Source: Eubacteriales bacterium
Lineage (GTDB): Bacteria; Bacillota; Clostridia; Oscillospirales; CAG-382
DNA: 64,000 nucleotides
Assembly: GCA_028702135.1 (NCBI GenBank)
Contig: JAQVPJ010000004.1
Coordinates: forward strand, 61,112 to 125,111
Direction of reading: 5' to 3'
Positions 16,655 through 25,093 of the stretch are shown piece by piece. Position numbers and translations under genes: made by a program. The notes beneath the pieces were generated by a model. It did not search any database and was not told the origin of the DNA. It worked only from the letters and a program-made list of their open reading frames with translations. Position 1 is the first letter of the stretch, and each line of letters begins with the position of its first letter.

Positions 16655-16681
16655 AGCCGGGAGGAATTTTTCTTCCCGGCT
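16655..16681. terminator. Bidirectional terminator between convergent genes
   Basis: A stem from AGCCGGGAGGA to TCTTCCCGGCT (16655-16665 and 16671-16681, including a G-T pair) has an ATTTT loop, with T-rich sequence to the right and A-rich sequence to the left. It serves both the small gene at 16365 and the dockerin gene on the minus strand. Confidence 0.75.
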
Positions 16682-16686
16682 GTAAT

Positions 16687-18747
16687 TTATTCGTAAATAT
16701 CATATGTGCCGTAGAAGTGGCGTTTTATACGAAGATAATCGGCTGAATCGGCCAAACCGTTATTATTTACATCGGCCGCTTCCGCATTCACGGCACCTAA
16801 TTTATATGTGCCGAGAAATGCCCTCTTTACGAGCAGGTAATCGATAGAGGAAACCTTTCCGTCGCCGTTGACATCGCCCTTTATACTCACGGTGTAATCC
16901 TCCACCAGATTATTTGCATAGTAGTACGAAATATTATATCCCGTGCAGACAGAAACGTCATCAAAAACGATATTTCCGTTGCCGTTTCTTATGACAACAC
17001 TTTGGTTGAACATCGATTTAAGCTGCAAAACGGTAAGCCCGCCTTTTTCTATTACACATATTCCCTCACTTCTCTTAAGCGTAAGCGGATTGTTTTCCAA
17101 AACCTCCAAAACAGAACGATCGCTCTTCAAAGAGCCGATACTGATTTCGGATACGAAAACAAAATTATGTGTTCCGCGCGTAATTTTTGCACGCACATAA
17201 CGGGCTGCAACCGGAGTGGCGAGCTTTTTTTGCATAAGCATCAGCGACAACGACGGAGTGTGAGGATCCGCATTGCCAATGCTTTTGTATTTTACACCGT
17301 CATCGGAAATAAAATATTCCACATTTGCGGGATAAGATATTCCCGCACCTATCAACTCGTTCACTTCCAGGGAAAAAAGTGAAAGCTTGCTGTAATACTG
17401 TCCCAAATCGACGTCTATATAAAAATAACCGTCCTCAGTGCTGGATTTGTGAAACCCGATCCATTCGGTATCGTAAGCGGTGCTGCCGAATATCCCGTCC
17501 GTAAGCTCTTTTCCGCTGACCTCACCGTAACCCATATCGGTGTTCGTATAGGGAGGCGTGATTGTGTAGGGTCTTCCCAATGAAACGATATTGTAATCGG
17601 TGTACCGGTTCTCCTGTTCGATAAAAACAACTTCGGAAACATCAAGAGTCTGGGAAGCATATTTATAAGTCAGGTCATATATCCTTCTGATGTCGGGGTT
17701 TTTTGAGATAAATGCATCGTAATACACTCCGGGCACCGCGTCGTTGTAGTACATTTTTATACCCCGATGCGCGCCGGCGGCGGTACATAGCTTTAAATAG
17801 TTCATATAGCGGTTATAATATTCAGCAGAGCTTAACGCCTGACCCGAAATCTCTATCTCTACTCCCATTCCGAGGTCTTTGGCGGTGTTGCATGCAGCTG
17901 TAACCCTGCTCGAATTCGCATCGCCGACAAACATATAGTTCGGCTGGTAATTCGCCACGTCAAAGCCGTAACTCTTCCAGCTGCTGTACCCGGGAGCTTT
18001 GTAATAAGGAATCCATATAGCCTTATATCCCTTTTGATGCACATATCCCGTCATGGTTGTAATAACATTCAGCTCATTCGGGTCGCTCCTGGCAAAATTC
18101 TCCTCAAACCAATAAAATCCTACAAGGTTCAGGTTCTTGAAATTACAGCTCTTGTACCTTGCGAGCTGTTCGTCGATTATCCATCTTATCGCCTTCTGGC
18201 GGTCAGCTAAATAATTGAAGTTCTCGGTTTTTCCATCGCCGTCGACATCGCCGAAATCAGTCTGCGTCCTGACCGGATACAAAACTGTAAGAAAAACGTT
18301 CGCCTTGAAATCAGAGTAACTGCTGCCGAGACCCGCCTTTACCTCCCCCACCGCAGCATCGAGTGCTTTTATGTTGTAGCCGTCTAAAAAGACATCGTCA
18401 ATAAATAGCTGCCAGTCCGAGAAGTTGGCGGGATTGTTGTTATCCCTGTATGTAACTCCGCCGCTGGGCGTTGACGTAACGCAGGGCAGAAACAGAAACG
18501 AATCAAAAAAAATGTCCCTTAGCTTATCCTGGGTATCATAATAACCGACAATCGGCAGATATTCCTCTTTTGTGCGCCGTCCGGACCTGTGTGACGGACT
18601 GAATGTATATGAAAGAAAAATATTCTCCGAGCCTTCAAGCAAATCCGGCGTTGCGTAGCCGGCGGCGGACACCAAAGTTGATTGTTTATATGTATATCCG
18701 GTCAGCAATAATGCAAAAAACAATAAAAACGCCAAAAATCTTCTCAT
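16687..18747 (-). CDS. Secreted DUF4855 protein with discoidin-like domain and type I dockerin
   Basis: This 686-residue exported protein has, in order: a signal peptide (MRRFLAFLLFFALLLTGYTY...); a DUF4855 domain over about residues 30-370 (LNLVGFYWFEENF and VANYQPNYMF are typical, a TIM-barrel-like region of unknown substrate); a discoidin/F5-8C-like carbohydrate-binding part (about 390-560); and a type I dockerin at the C-terminus (about 620-686) with two calcium-binding repeats, GDVNGDGKVSSIDYLLVKR and ADVNNNGLADSADYLRIKR. An EF-hand-like DVDGDGKTE also occurs near residue 168. The dockerin implies a cohesin-bearing scaffold elsewhere in the genome. It is transcribed divergently from the mtaD operon. 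Confidence 0.88.
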   Translation of the reverse strand: MRRFLAFLLFFALLLTGYTYKQSTLVSAAGYATPDLLEGSENIFLSYTFSPSHRSGRRTKEEYLPIVGYYDTQDKLRDIFFDSFLFLPCVTSTPSGGVTYRDNNNPANFSDWQLFIDDVFLDGYNIKALDAAVGEVKAGLGSSYSDFKANVFLTVLYPVRTQTDFGDVDGDGKTENFNYLADRQKAIRWIIDEQLARYKSCNFKNLNLVGFYWFEENFARSDPNELNVITTMTGYVHQKGYKAIWIPYYKAPGYSSWKSYGFDVANYQPNYMFVGDANSSRVTAACNTAKDLGMGVEIEISGQALSSAEYYNRYMNYLKLCTAAGAHRGIKMYYNDAVPGVYYDAFISKNPDIRRIYDLTYKYASQTLDVSEVVFIEQENRYTDYNIVSLGRPYTITPPYTNTDMGYGEVSGKELTDGIFGSTAYDTEWIGFHKSSTEDGYFYIDVDLGQYYSKLSLFSLEVNELIGAGISYPANVEYFISDDGVKYKSIGNADPHTPSLSLMLMQKKLATPVAARYVRAKITRGTHNFVFVSEISIGSLKSDRSVLEVLENNPLTLKRSEGICVIEKGGLTVLQLKSMFNQSVVIRNGNGNIVFDDVSVCTGYNISYYYANNLVEDYTVSIKGDVNGDGKVSSIDYLLVKRAFLGTYKLGAVNAEAADVNNNGLADSADYLRIKRHFYGTYDIYE

Positions 18748-18797
18748 TCTCTGAAAACTCCCCTTTTGTACGGACCTTTTTCCTTATATCCCTGACA

Positions 18798-18849
18798 ATT
18801 ATATCATAAATAATTGTATATTGCAATAAAATATAAGGCGTGATATAAT
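18798..18849. promoter_or_regulatory. Divergent promoters sharing one palindromic -35 box
   Basis: The palindrome TTGCAA (18821-18826) is exactly 17 nt from TATAAT on the plus strand (18844-18849) and exactly 17 nt from TATAAT on the minus strand (18803-18798). Both -10 boxes are preceded by TGA, giving extended -10 elements (TGATATAAT). The plus promoter faces mtaD and the minus promoter faces the dockerin gene. Polymerase cannot occupy both at once. Confidence 0.75.
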
Positions 18850-18918
18850 AATCACAAGTATATACTTTCCGTGTATTTTCGGTTTAAATACACTGAAATT
18901 TTTTGTAAAGGAGCGGTT

Positions 18919-20181
18919 ATGAGCAGTATTCTTTTCAAATCGATAACGCTTATTGACAGCGATTTCACCCAGATGACCGATATGTATGTCGGCGTAAGGG
19001 ATAGTAAAATCGACTATATCGGAAAAGAATACAAAAGCGGTTACGAGCGTGAGTATTGCGGGCAAAAGAAGTGCTTAATACCTGCGTTTTACAATGCGCA
19101 TGCCCACTCCCCCATGTCGTTTATGAGAGGTTATGCCGAGAATTTATCGCTGCACGACTGGTTGCAAAATAAAATATTCCCGTTTGAAGCAACGCTCACC
19201 GCAGAGGACATATATTACAGCATGATGCTGTCATTTGCCGAGATGATAAGGTTCGGGTGCGTTTCCACATCAGATATGTACTACAACGGTGCATCTATGG
19301 CAAAAGCCGTGCTCGACAGCGGAGTAAAGAGCAATATCAGTCTTGCCTCCACGATTTTCAATGCGGAATCTCTCAAGAAAGAGTATCCGAGGCTTATAGA
19401 GGAGTACGGCACTGCTTCCGACAGACTTAAAATCGATTGCAGCATACACGCACCCTATACATCCGACCCAGCTCTTGTAGAGGAGTTTTCGGACTTAGCC
19501 TGCCGTTATAACCTGAATATGCATATCCATCTTTCCGAAACCGAGCGGGAGAATATCGAATGTATTGAAAAATACGGGATTACACCGACAAGTTATTTTG
19601 AAAAAGGCGGCGCTTTCCGAACACCTGCGACCGCCGCGCACTGTGTTTATATAACGGATGATGACATAGAGATACTAAAAGAGCATAACGTAACGGTCGC
19701 AACCTGTCCTGCGAGCAACTTAAAGCTGGCAAGCGGCTTTTGCGACGTAAAACGCCTGATAGACCGGGGAATAAACGTCGCTCTCGGAACCGACAGCGTC
19801 GCTTCCAATAATAATCTTGATATGTTCGGCGATATGAAGCTCTTCGCCATACTGCCGAAAGGAGTACACAAAGACCCCATCGCTATAACCCCTTCAATGG
19901 CTCTTTATGCCGCAACAAGAGCGGGTGCGCTGTCACAGGGTAGAACCGACTGCGGTGTGATTTCCGTCGGAAATAAAGCAGACCTTGCGGTAATTGACCT
20001 TAACAACCCTCATCTAACACCGGCACATGATGTTTTGAACACCCTTGTCTACTCCGCAATCGGCTCGGATGTTGTGCTTACAATGTCGGACGGCGATATT
20101 TTATACGAGAACGGCGAATATAAAACAATAGATGTGGAAAAAATAACCGCTTATGCGGAAAACAGGATAAAACACAGATGA
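18919..20181 (+). CDS. mtaD: 5-methylthioadenosine/S-adenosylhomocysteine deaminase
   Basis: This 420-residue amidohydrolase deaminates methylthioadenosine to methylthioinosine (and SAH to S-inosylhomocysteine). Metal ligands of the family are visible: NAHAHSPMSFMRGYAENLSL near residue 60, HIHLSETERE near 200, a following TAAHCVYI, and LGTDSVASNNNLDM near 290. I start at ATG 18919 (MSSILFKS), which has AAAGGAG 7 nt upstream; an upstream in-frame ATG at 18871 lacks such a site. It heads an operon with mtnA and a class II aldolase, so MTA rather than SAH is the likely main substrate. Confidence 0.88.
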   Translation: MSSILFKSITLIDSDFTQMTDMYVGVRDSKIDYIGKEYKSGYEREYCGQKKCLIPAFYNAHAHSPMSFMRGYAENLSLHDWLQNKIFPFEATLTAEDIYYSMMLSFAEMIRFGCVSTSDMYYNGASMAKAVLDSGVKSNISLASTIFNAESLKKEYPRLIEEYGTASDRLKIDCSIHAPYTSDPALVEEFSDLACRYNLNMHIHLSETERENIECIEKYGITPTSYFEKGGAFRTPATAAHCVYITDDDIEILKEHNVTVATCPASNLKLASGFCDVKRLIDRGINVALGTDSVASNNNLDMFGDMKLFAILPKGVHKDPIAITPSMALYAATRAGALSQGRTDCGVISVGNKADLAVIDLNNPHLTPAHDVLNTLVYSAIGSDVVLTMSDGDILYENGEYKTIDVEKITAYAENRIKHR

Positions 20182-20203
20182 GTTATCCTCGGAAGGATTA
20201 CAT

Positions 20204-21235
20204 ATGACTGATACCGTATGGATGGATACAGAAAATAATCTTTTATGCTTTGTAGACCAGACAAAGCTGCCAGGCGAATATTCGGTTTGCTCTGTTTGCA
20301 GTGCCGATGAGATATATTCCGCGATAAAAAGACTTGCCATCAGGGGTGCGCCTGCCATAGGCGTTGCCGCCGCTATCGGGCTGTACTGCGTTTCGGTGCG
20401 TTTTGAAGACAGAGAGCCGCAGGGCTTTTTAAAGTCACTTAAGGAAACGGCGAAAATGCTCGATTCCGCGCGTCCCACAGCAGTAAACCTCTCCTGGGCA
20501 CTCGCAAGAATGCAAAAAACGGCGGAAAGAGCAGCAAACTCGGATATAGAGGGAATAAAATCAGCGCTGAAAAAGGAGGCGCTCGATATTTACGGCGAGG
20601 ACATCCTCGTATGCAAAAAAATCGGGCAGAACGGTCTTTCGCTGTTAAAAAACGGCTTTGGAATTCTGACGCATTGCAATGCGGGAGCGCTCGCCGCCGT
20701 TCGCTACGGAACCGCACTCGCACCTGTTTATGCAGGCAGGGAAAAGGGCTGGGATTTCAAGGTATATGCTGACGAGACACGACCGCTTCTGCAGGGCGCA
20801 AGACTCACCGCTTATGAGTTATGCGAAAACGGGATAGACACCACCCTCATCTGCGATAATATGGCTGCTTCGCTTATGCAAAAGGGAGTTATAGACGCCG
20901 TTCTTGTAGGATGTGACCGTGTCGCCGCAAACGGTGACACCGCAAACAAAATCGGCACTCTGGGACTCGCTGTACTCGCAAGGAACTTCTCTGTTCCGTT
21001 TTATGTATGCGCACCGTTCTCTACAATAGATTTTTCGTGCAAAAGCGGAGAGGAAATCGTTATAGAGCAGCGGGAATGGAGCGAGGTGACCGAGCTGTTC
21101 TTTTCGAGCAGGATTACCCACCCTGACGTAAAGGTATATAATCCGGCGTTTGACGTAACTCCCGCCGAAATGATAAGTGCTTTTATAACCGAAAAGGGCG
21201 TGTTCACGCCCGAAGAACTCCAAAGGGGATTATGA
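20204..21235 (+). CDS. mtnA: S-methyl-5-thioribose-1-phosphate isomerase
   Basis: This 343-residue enzyme converts methylthioribose-1-phosphate to methylthioribulose-1-phosphate in methylthioadenosine salvage. Characteristic blocks are IRGAPAIGVAAAIGLY near residue 50, LTHCNAGALAA near 155 with the catalytic Cys, and GCDRVAANGDTANKIGT near 235 with the catalytic Asp. The length matches the family. It starts 22 nt after mtaD and overlaps the aldolase gene by 4 nt (ATGA). Related eIF2B-like proteins exist, but the operon context supports mtnA. Confidence 0.93.
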   Translation: MTDTVWMDTENNLLCFVDQTKLPGEYSVCSVCSADEIYSAIKRLAIRGAPAIGVAAAIGLYCVSVRFEDREPQGFLKSLKETAKMLDSARPTAVNLSWALARMQKTAERAANSDIEGIKSALKKEALDIYGEDILVCKKIGQNGLSLLKNGFGILTHCNAGALAAVRYGTALAPVYAGREKGWDFKVYADETRPLLQGARLTAYELCENGIDTTLICDNMAASLMQKGVIDAVLVGCDRVAANGDTANKIGTLGLAVLARNFSVPFYVCAPFSTIDFSCKSGEEIVIEQREWSEVTELFFSSRITHPDVKVYNPAFDVTPAEMISAFITEKGVFTPEELQRGL

Positions 21236-21801
21236 TGACAAAAGCCGATATTATAGAAATAGGCAAAAGGATTTATGAAAAAAATTATACGGCGGCGCAC
21301 GACGGGAATATCAGCTTCTATGACGGAAAAACAGTTTTTATAACGCCGTCGGGCGTCTCGAAGGGCTTTATGAGCGAGGACGGGATCTCCGAGCTGACCA
21401 TTGACGGAAGGGTTTTGAACGGTGCTGTTCCCTCAAGCGAATATAAAATGCACCTCGCTGTTTATAAGAACAATCCTTCTGTACACGCAGTCGTACACAC
21501 GCATCCCGTATATGCGACCACTTTCGCCTGCATGGGTAAGCCTCTGAAAAGCGAGGTTCTTGCAGAGGCTGTTTTTCAGCTCGGAGACATACCGCTTGCA
21601 GAATACGGCGAACCCGGAACTGAAAAAGCCGCACAGAGCATCGTTCCCTATTGCGTCGATTATAACGGAGTGCTTTTGGAAAAGCACGGGCTCGTAACAT
21701 GGGGGAATACCTTAAACGAAGCATGGTTCAGAACGGAAATCGCAGAATTTTTAGCAAAAATAACCTTTAATATCAACGTCGGGAGGTCTTTATCGGAATG
21801 A
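21232..21801 (+). CDS. Class II aldolase, probable 5-(methylthio)ribulose-1-phosphate aldolase
   Basis: This 189-residue protein is a class II aldolase/adducin family member. Zinc ligands are seen in VHTHPVYATTFACM (about residues 87-100) and EKHGLVTWG (about 143-151), with a probable catalytic Glu in the segment SSEYKMHLAVYK. The family includes fuculose-1-phosphate aldolase. Because it is translationally coupled to mtnA, the probable reaction is cleavage of methylthioribulose-1-phosphate to dihydroxyacetone phosphate and methylthioacetaldehyde, as in the DHAP shunt, instead of the MtnB dehydratase route. No mtnB/C/D/K genes follow. The substrate is inferred from context. Confidence 0.8.
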   Translation: MMTKADIIEIGKRIYEKNYTAAHDGNISFYDGKTVFITPSGVSKGFMSEDGISELTIDGRVLNGAVPSSEYKMHLAVYKNNPSVHAVVHTHPVYATTFACMGKPLKSEVLAEAVFQLGDIPLAEYGEPGTEKAAQSIVPYCVDYNGVLLEKHGLVTWGNTLNEAWFRTEIAEFLAKITFNINVGRSLSE

Positions 21802-22688
21802 ACGACCGTGTTTTACTCGTTGTAAATCCTTGTTCGGGAAGAGGAAGGGCAAATCAGATTTTATTCGATATAATCAACAAGCTTTCGGAAAACGGGAAAT
21901 TCGTAACCGTGTATCCCACCCGTCAGAAGGAAGCCACTTTATCTTACATAGAAAAAAACGCGTGTAATTTTGATATTTTGGCGGTATGCGGCGGTGACGG
22001 AACGCTTAACGAAGCCTTCAACGGTCTGCTTCGAAGCGGTGTAAGAATCCCCGTCGGCTACATACCCACAGGCTCTACAAACGACTTTGCAGCCTCTCTC
22101 GGTCTGCCCACCGACCCTGTGGAAGCTGCGGACGTGATAGCGAACGGCACGCCCTTTGCATATGATGTGGGAGTAATGAACGACACTTTTTTTACATACA
22201 TTGCCTGCGCCGGCGCTTTTACCGAAATATCATATACGACAAACCAGAACTTAAAGAATAAAATCGGTCAGTCCGCCTATTTTTTAAACAGCATCAAATC
22301 CCTCGCCTCACTGCGTAAAACCGCCCTTGAAATAACCACCCCGGAGTTCAGTATATCGGGAGATTATATTTTCGCATCCTTTTCAAATACAAGAAACGCA
22401 GGAGTGGTTTTAAATTTCAGCAGCAGTAATGTCAGCTTCGACGACGGTATGTTCGAGCTTCTTCTCATAAGGATGCCGCGGGACCTTATTGACCTCAGTA
22501 CGCTTATAAAGGACCTCCTGAATTCTAATTTCGACAACAGGAATGTTGAGTTTTACAAAACTGATGAGTGCAGAATTAAATCGGAGCGTCCAATCCGCTG
22601 GTCTGTCGACGGCGAGGACGGCGGAGTTACCGACGAAATCAAACTTAATGTAAACCGACAAGCCATAGATATAATCAGGCGTACCTGA
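21798..22688 (+). CDS. Diacylglycerol kinase family lipid kinase (YegS/BmrU-like)
   Basis: This 296-residue cytoplasmic or membrane-associated lipid kinase has the DAG-kinase catalytic domain: LLVVNPCSGRGRANQI at the N-terminus, the nucleotide-binding VCGGDGTLNEAFNGL around residues 56-70, and IPVGYIPTGSTNDFA near 92. The C-terminal domain contains RPIRWSVDGEDGG, typical of the family. It overlaps the aldolase gene by 4 nt, so it is co-translated with the salvage operon although no pathway link is obvious. The physiological lipid cannot be told from sequence. Confidence 0.9.
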   Translation: MNDRVLLVVNPCSGRGRANQILFDIINKLSENGKFVTVYPTRQKEATLSYIEKNACNFDILAVCGGDGTLNEAFNGLLRSGVRIPVGYIPTGSTNDFAASLGLPTDPVEAADVIANGTPFAYDVGVMNDTFFTYIACAGAFTEISYTTNQNLKNKIGQSAYFLNSIKSLASLRKTALEITTPEFSISGDYIFASFSNTRNAGVVLNFSSSNVSFDDGMFELLLIRMPRDLIDLSTLIKDLLNSNFDNRNVEFYKTDECRIKSERPIRWSVDGEDGGVTDEIKLNVNRQAIDIIRRT

Positions 22689-22708
22689 GTTCTTCTGAAA
22701 AAATCCTA

Positions 22709-22737
22709 TTGACTTAATTATGTCTTTTATGTATAAT
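22709..22737 (+). promoter_or_regulatory. Promoter of secDF
   Basis: TTGACT (22709-22714) and TATAAT (22732-22737) are 17 nt apart and lie 45 nt before the secDF start, just after the lipid kinase stop. Confidence 0.8.
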
Positions 22738-22782
22738 GGGAATATTGTAAAAAACACCAGTAACACCGGAGGTATAAGGAAA

Positions 22783-25008
22783 ATGAATTATCAACGCGCG
22801 GTAAGCGTATCCCGCTTTATACTGATATTACTTTGTATAGGTCTGTTGGTTTCTGTCGCGGTTTTCGGCTTTAGCATAGGCGAAAAAGGCATGGAAGGAG
22901 TTTTTGAGGAGGGAACCATAACACTCGGTCTTGACCTTGCGGGCGGTTCGTCGATAACCTATCAGGCTAATACGGAGGACACCGGTGAGACTCTCAACAC
23001 GGGTATGAATTCCGTTCTTTCCGTCATGCGTCAGCGTCTTGACAGTCAGGGGCTTACAGAGGCGAACGCATTCCGTGTCGGGGATGATATGGTAACGGTG
23101 GAGATTCCCAGCGTTTCCGACCCCGCAAAGGCTGCCGAAACCCTTATGGCAACCGCTGTGCTCACCTTCCGCGACTATGACAAAAATATCCTGCTTGAAG
23201 GCAATGATGTAAAGAGCGCCAAGGATTTTTATACCGATTCCGACGGTGACGGCGATGCGGAGTATATAGTCGAGCTTACTTTTAATGAGTCAGGTGTAAA
23301 CAAATTCACTGACGCTACAAAAGCCGCCGCACAGGCAACCGATGACAACTATAAAAAAATATATATATATATGGACGAAGCTCTTATATCCGCACCTTCG
23401 GTCGAGAGCAGATATGCAGAAACCGGAATTACGGGCGGAACCTGCATTATTTCCGGCAGCTTTGACGCCGAGTCCGCCGCGGCACTTGCGGGGCAGATAA
23501 ACGCCGGAGCGCTTAAATATACGCTCTCCAATGTCGACCAGCGTACGATCGGTGCGACTCTCGGCGAGAAATCGCTTACCACCTCATTAAAAGCGGGTGC
23601 TTTCGGCATTATTCTCGTAATGCTGTTCCTGATAATTTATTATCGTGTACCCGGATTGATGGCATCTGTTTCCCTAATCGCATATATGGCTGTTTTTGCG
23701 ATAATTCTCGTCGTCGTAAAGGCAAACCTGACGCTGCCCGGAATAGCGGGTATCATTCTTTCAATCGGTATGGCGGTGGATGCGAATGTCGTAATATTCG
23801 AGCGTGTCAAAGAGGAGATCAAGCTCGGAAAATCAGCAAAAGCAGCTGTAGAAGCCGGTCATCACCACGCTCTTTCGGCGGTAATCGATTCCAATGTAAC
23901 GACATTGATCGCAGCCGGGGTGCTTTATTTCCTCGGTGCAGGTACAATAAAAGGCTTTGCGATTACGCTCGGTCTCGGTGTTATAATTTCAATGTTCAGT
24001 GCGATATTCCTTACACATTGGCTGCTCAGGATATGCCTTGGTATGGGAATTTCCGATATCAGGTTCTACGGCGTAAATAAGGACAAAACCGAAAAAACCA
24101 GAAAATTCCACTTTATCAATAATAAAAAAATCACATATATCATCGTTGGCGTTGTTCTCATCACGGGATTATTATCGTTCGTAATAAGGGGCTTCAACCT
24201 CGATATAGATTTTTCGGGCGGTAGCCAGCTCGATATTAACTTAGGCGTTGAGGTCACTCCCGATGTCTGCGACCAGATCAATTCCATGATCGAAAACAAC
24301 ATCGGTGCCAACTATGTTTCCTCAACAAAAGCCTCTTTGACAGACAACAACGTTGCGGTAATACGAACGGGTACGGCTGTTTTGAGCATCGATCAGCAAC
24401 AGACTTTAAACGAGAGTTTAAAGGGAGCTTTCCCCGATGCGAATTTCGAGGATGTGGAATATCAGTCCATCTCCCCAATCATAGGCGACTCGCTTAAACG
24501 TACGGCGGTACTGGCGGTAATCTTAGCGGTGGTTCTGATGCTCGCTTATATCTGGTACAGGTTCCAGCTCCTCTCTGGGCTTTCCGCTATCATATGCCTT
24601 ATGCACGATTTGTTTGTCATGCTGATTTTATATTCGCTGTTCCAGATACCTGTAAACTCGAATATTATTGCCGCACTGCTCACCATTCTCGGTTACTCAA
24701 TAAACGCTTCGATCGTTGTGTTCGACCGCGTTCGCGAGAACAAGACAAAGTTCGGCGCGGAAAAGAGCTTCGGCGATACCGTGGATATAAGCATCAAGCA
24801 GACGCTTGCACGTTCTGCAAACACCTCGCTGACGACGCTTCTTACAATCGGCATGGTATATATATTCGGTGTCGATTCTATCAAGAACTTTGCACTTCCT
24901 ATCATTGTCGGTTTGTGCGCAGGATTATTCTCATCCTTATTCCTTGCTGGGCTCTTGTGGGTAGAGGGCGAGAGAATTTTCAAGAACAGGAAAAAGGCAA
25001 CCAAATAA
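22783..25008 (+). CDS. secDF: Protein translocase subunit SecDF (fused)
   Basis: This 741-residue membrane protein fuses SecD and SecF, which use the proton gradient to help proteins leave the Sec channel. The SecD half shows GLDLAGGSSITYQA near residue 48 and the membrane segment LSIGMAVDANVVIFERVKEE near 330; the SecF half begins near residue 440 with FNLDIDFSGGSQLDINL and has LTILGYSINASIVVFDRVREN near 640. About twelve membrane helices are expected. I start at ATG 22783 (MNYQRAVS) with GGAGG upstream; an in-frame ATG at 22720 overlaps the promoter. A terminator follows. Confidence 0.95.
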   Translation: MNYQRAVSVSRFILILLCIGLLVSVAVFGFSIGEKGMEGVFEEGTITLGLDLAGGSSITYQANTEDTGETLNTGMNSVLSVMRQRLDSQGLTEANAFRVGDDMVTVEIPSVSDPAKAAETLMATAVLTFRDYDKNILLEGNDVKSAKDFYTDSDGDGDAEYIVELTFNESGVNKFTDATKAAAQATDDNYKKIYIYMDEALISAPSVESRYAETGITGGTCIISGSFDAESAAALAGQINAGALKYTLSNVDQRTIGATLGEKSLTTSLKAGAFGIILVMLFLIIYYRVPGLMASVSLIAYMAVFAIILVVVKANLTLPGIAGIILSIGMAVDANVVIFERVKEEIKLGKSAKAAVEAGHHHALSAVIDSNVTTLIAAGVLYFLGAGTIKGFAITLGLGVIISMFSAIFLTHWLLRICLGMGISDIRFYGVNKDKTEKTRKFHFINNKKITYIIVGVVLITGLLSFVIRGFNLDIDFSGGSQLDINLGVEVTPDVCDQINSMIENNIGANYVSSTKASLTDNNVAVIRTGTAVLSIDQQQTLNESLKGAFPDANFEDVEYQSISPIIGDSLKRTAVLAVILAVVLMLAYIWYRFQLLSGLSAIICLMHDLFVMLILYSLFQIPVNSNIIAALLTILGYSINASIVVFDRVRENKTKFGAEKSFGDTVDISIKQTLARSANTSLTTLLTIGMVYIFGVDSIKNFALPIIVGLCAGLFSSLFLAGLLWVEGERIFKNRKKATK

Positions 25009-25014
25009 AGCAAG

Positions 25015-25040
25015 AAGGGCTGATTTTACAGCCCTTTTTT
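25015..25040 (+). terminator. Terminator after secDF
   Basis: The stem AAGGGCTG/CAGCCCTT (25015-25022 and 25029-25036) has a 6-nt loop and ends in a T run. Confidence 0.85.
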
Positions 25041-25093
25041 AAACCGAAGTACAGTTTTTGCACGACGCAGAAAGGATTTATGTAACAGATTCT

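Noticed and set aside
18748..18918. SAM or SAH riboswitch before the mtaD operon
   Set aside because: The interval contains only the divergent promoters and a short leader; there is no room for the conserved riboswitch core and none of its motifs is seen.
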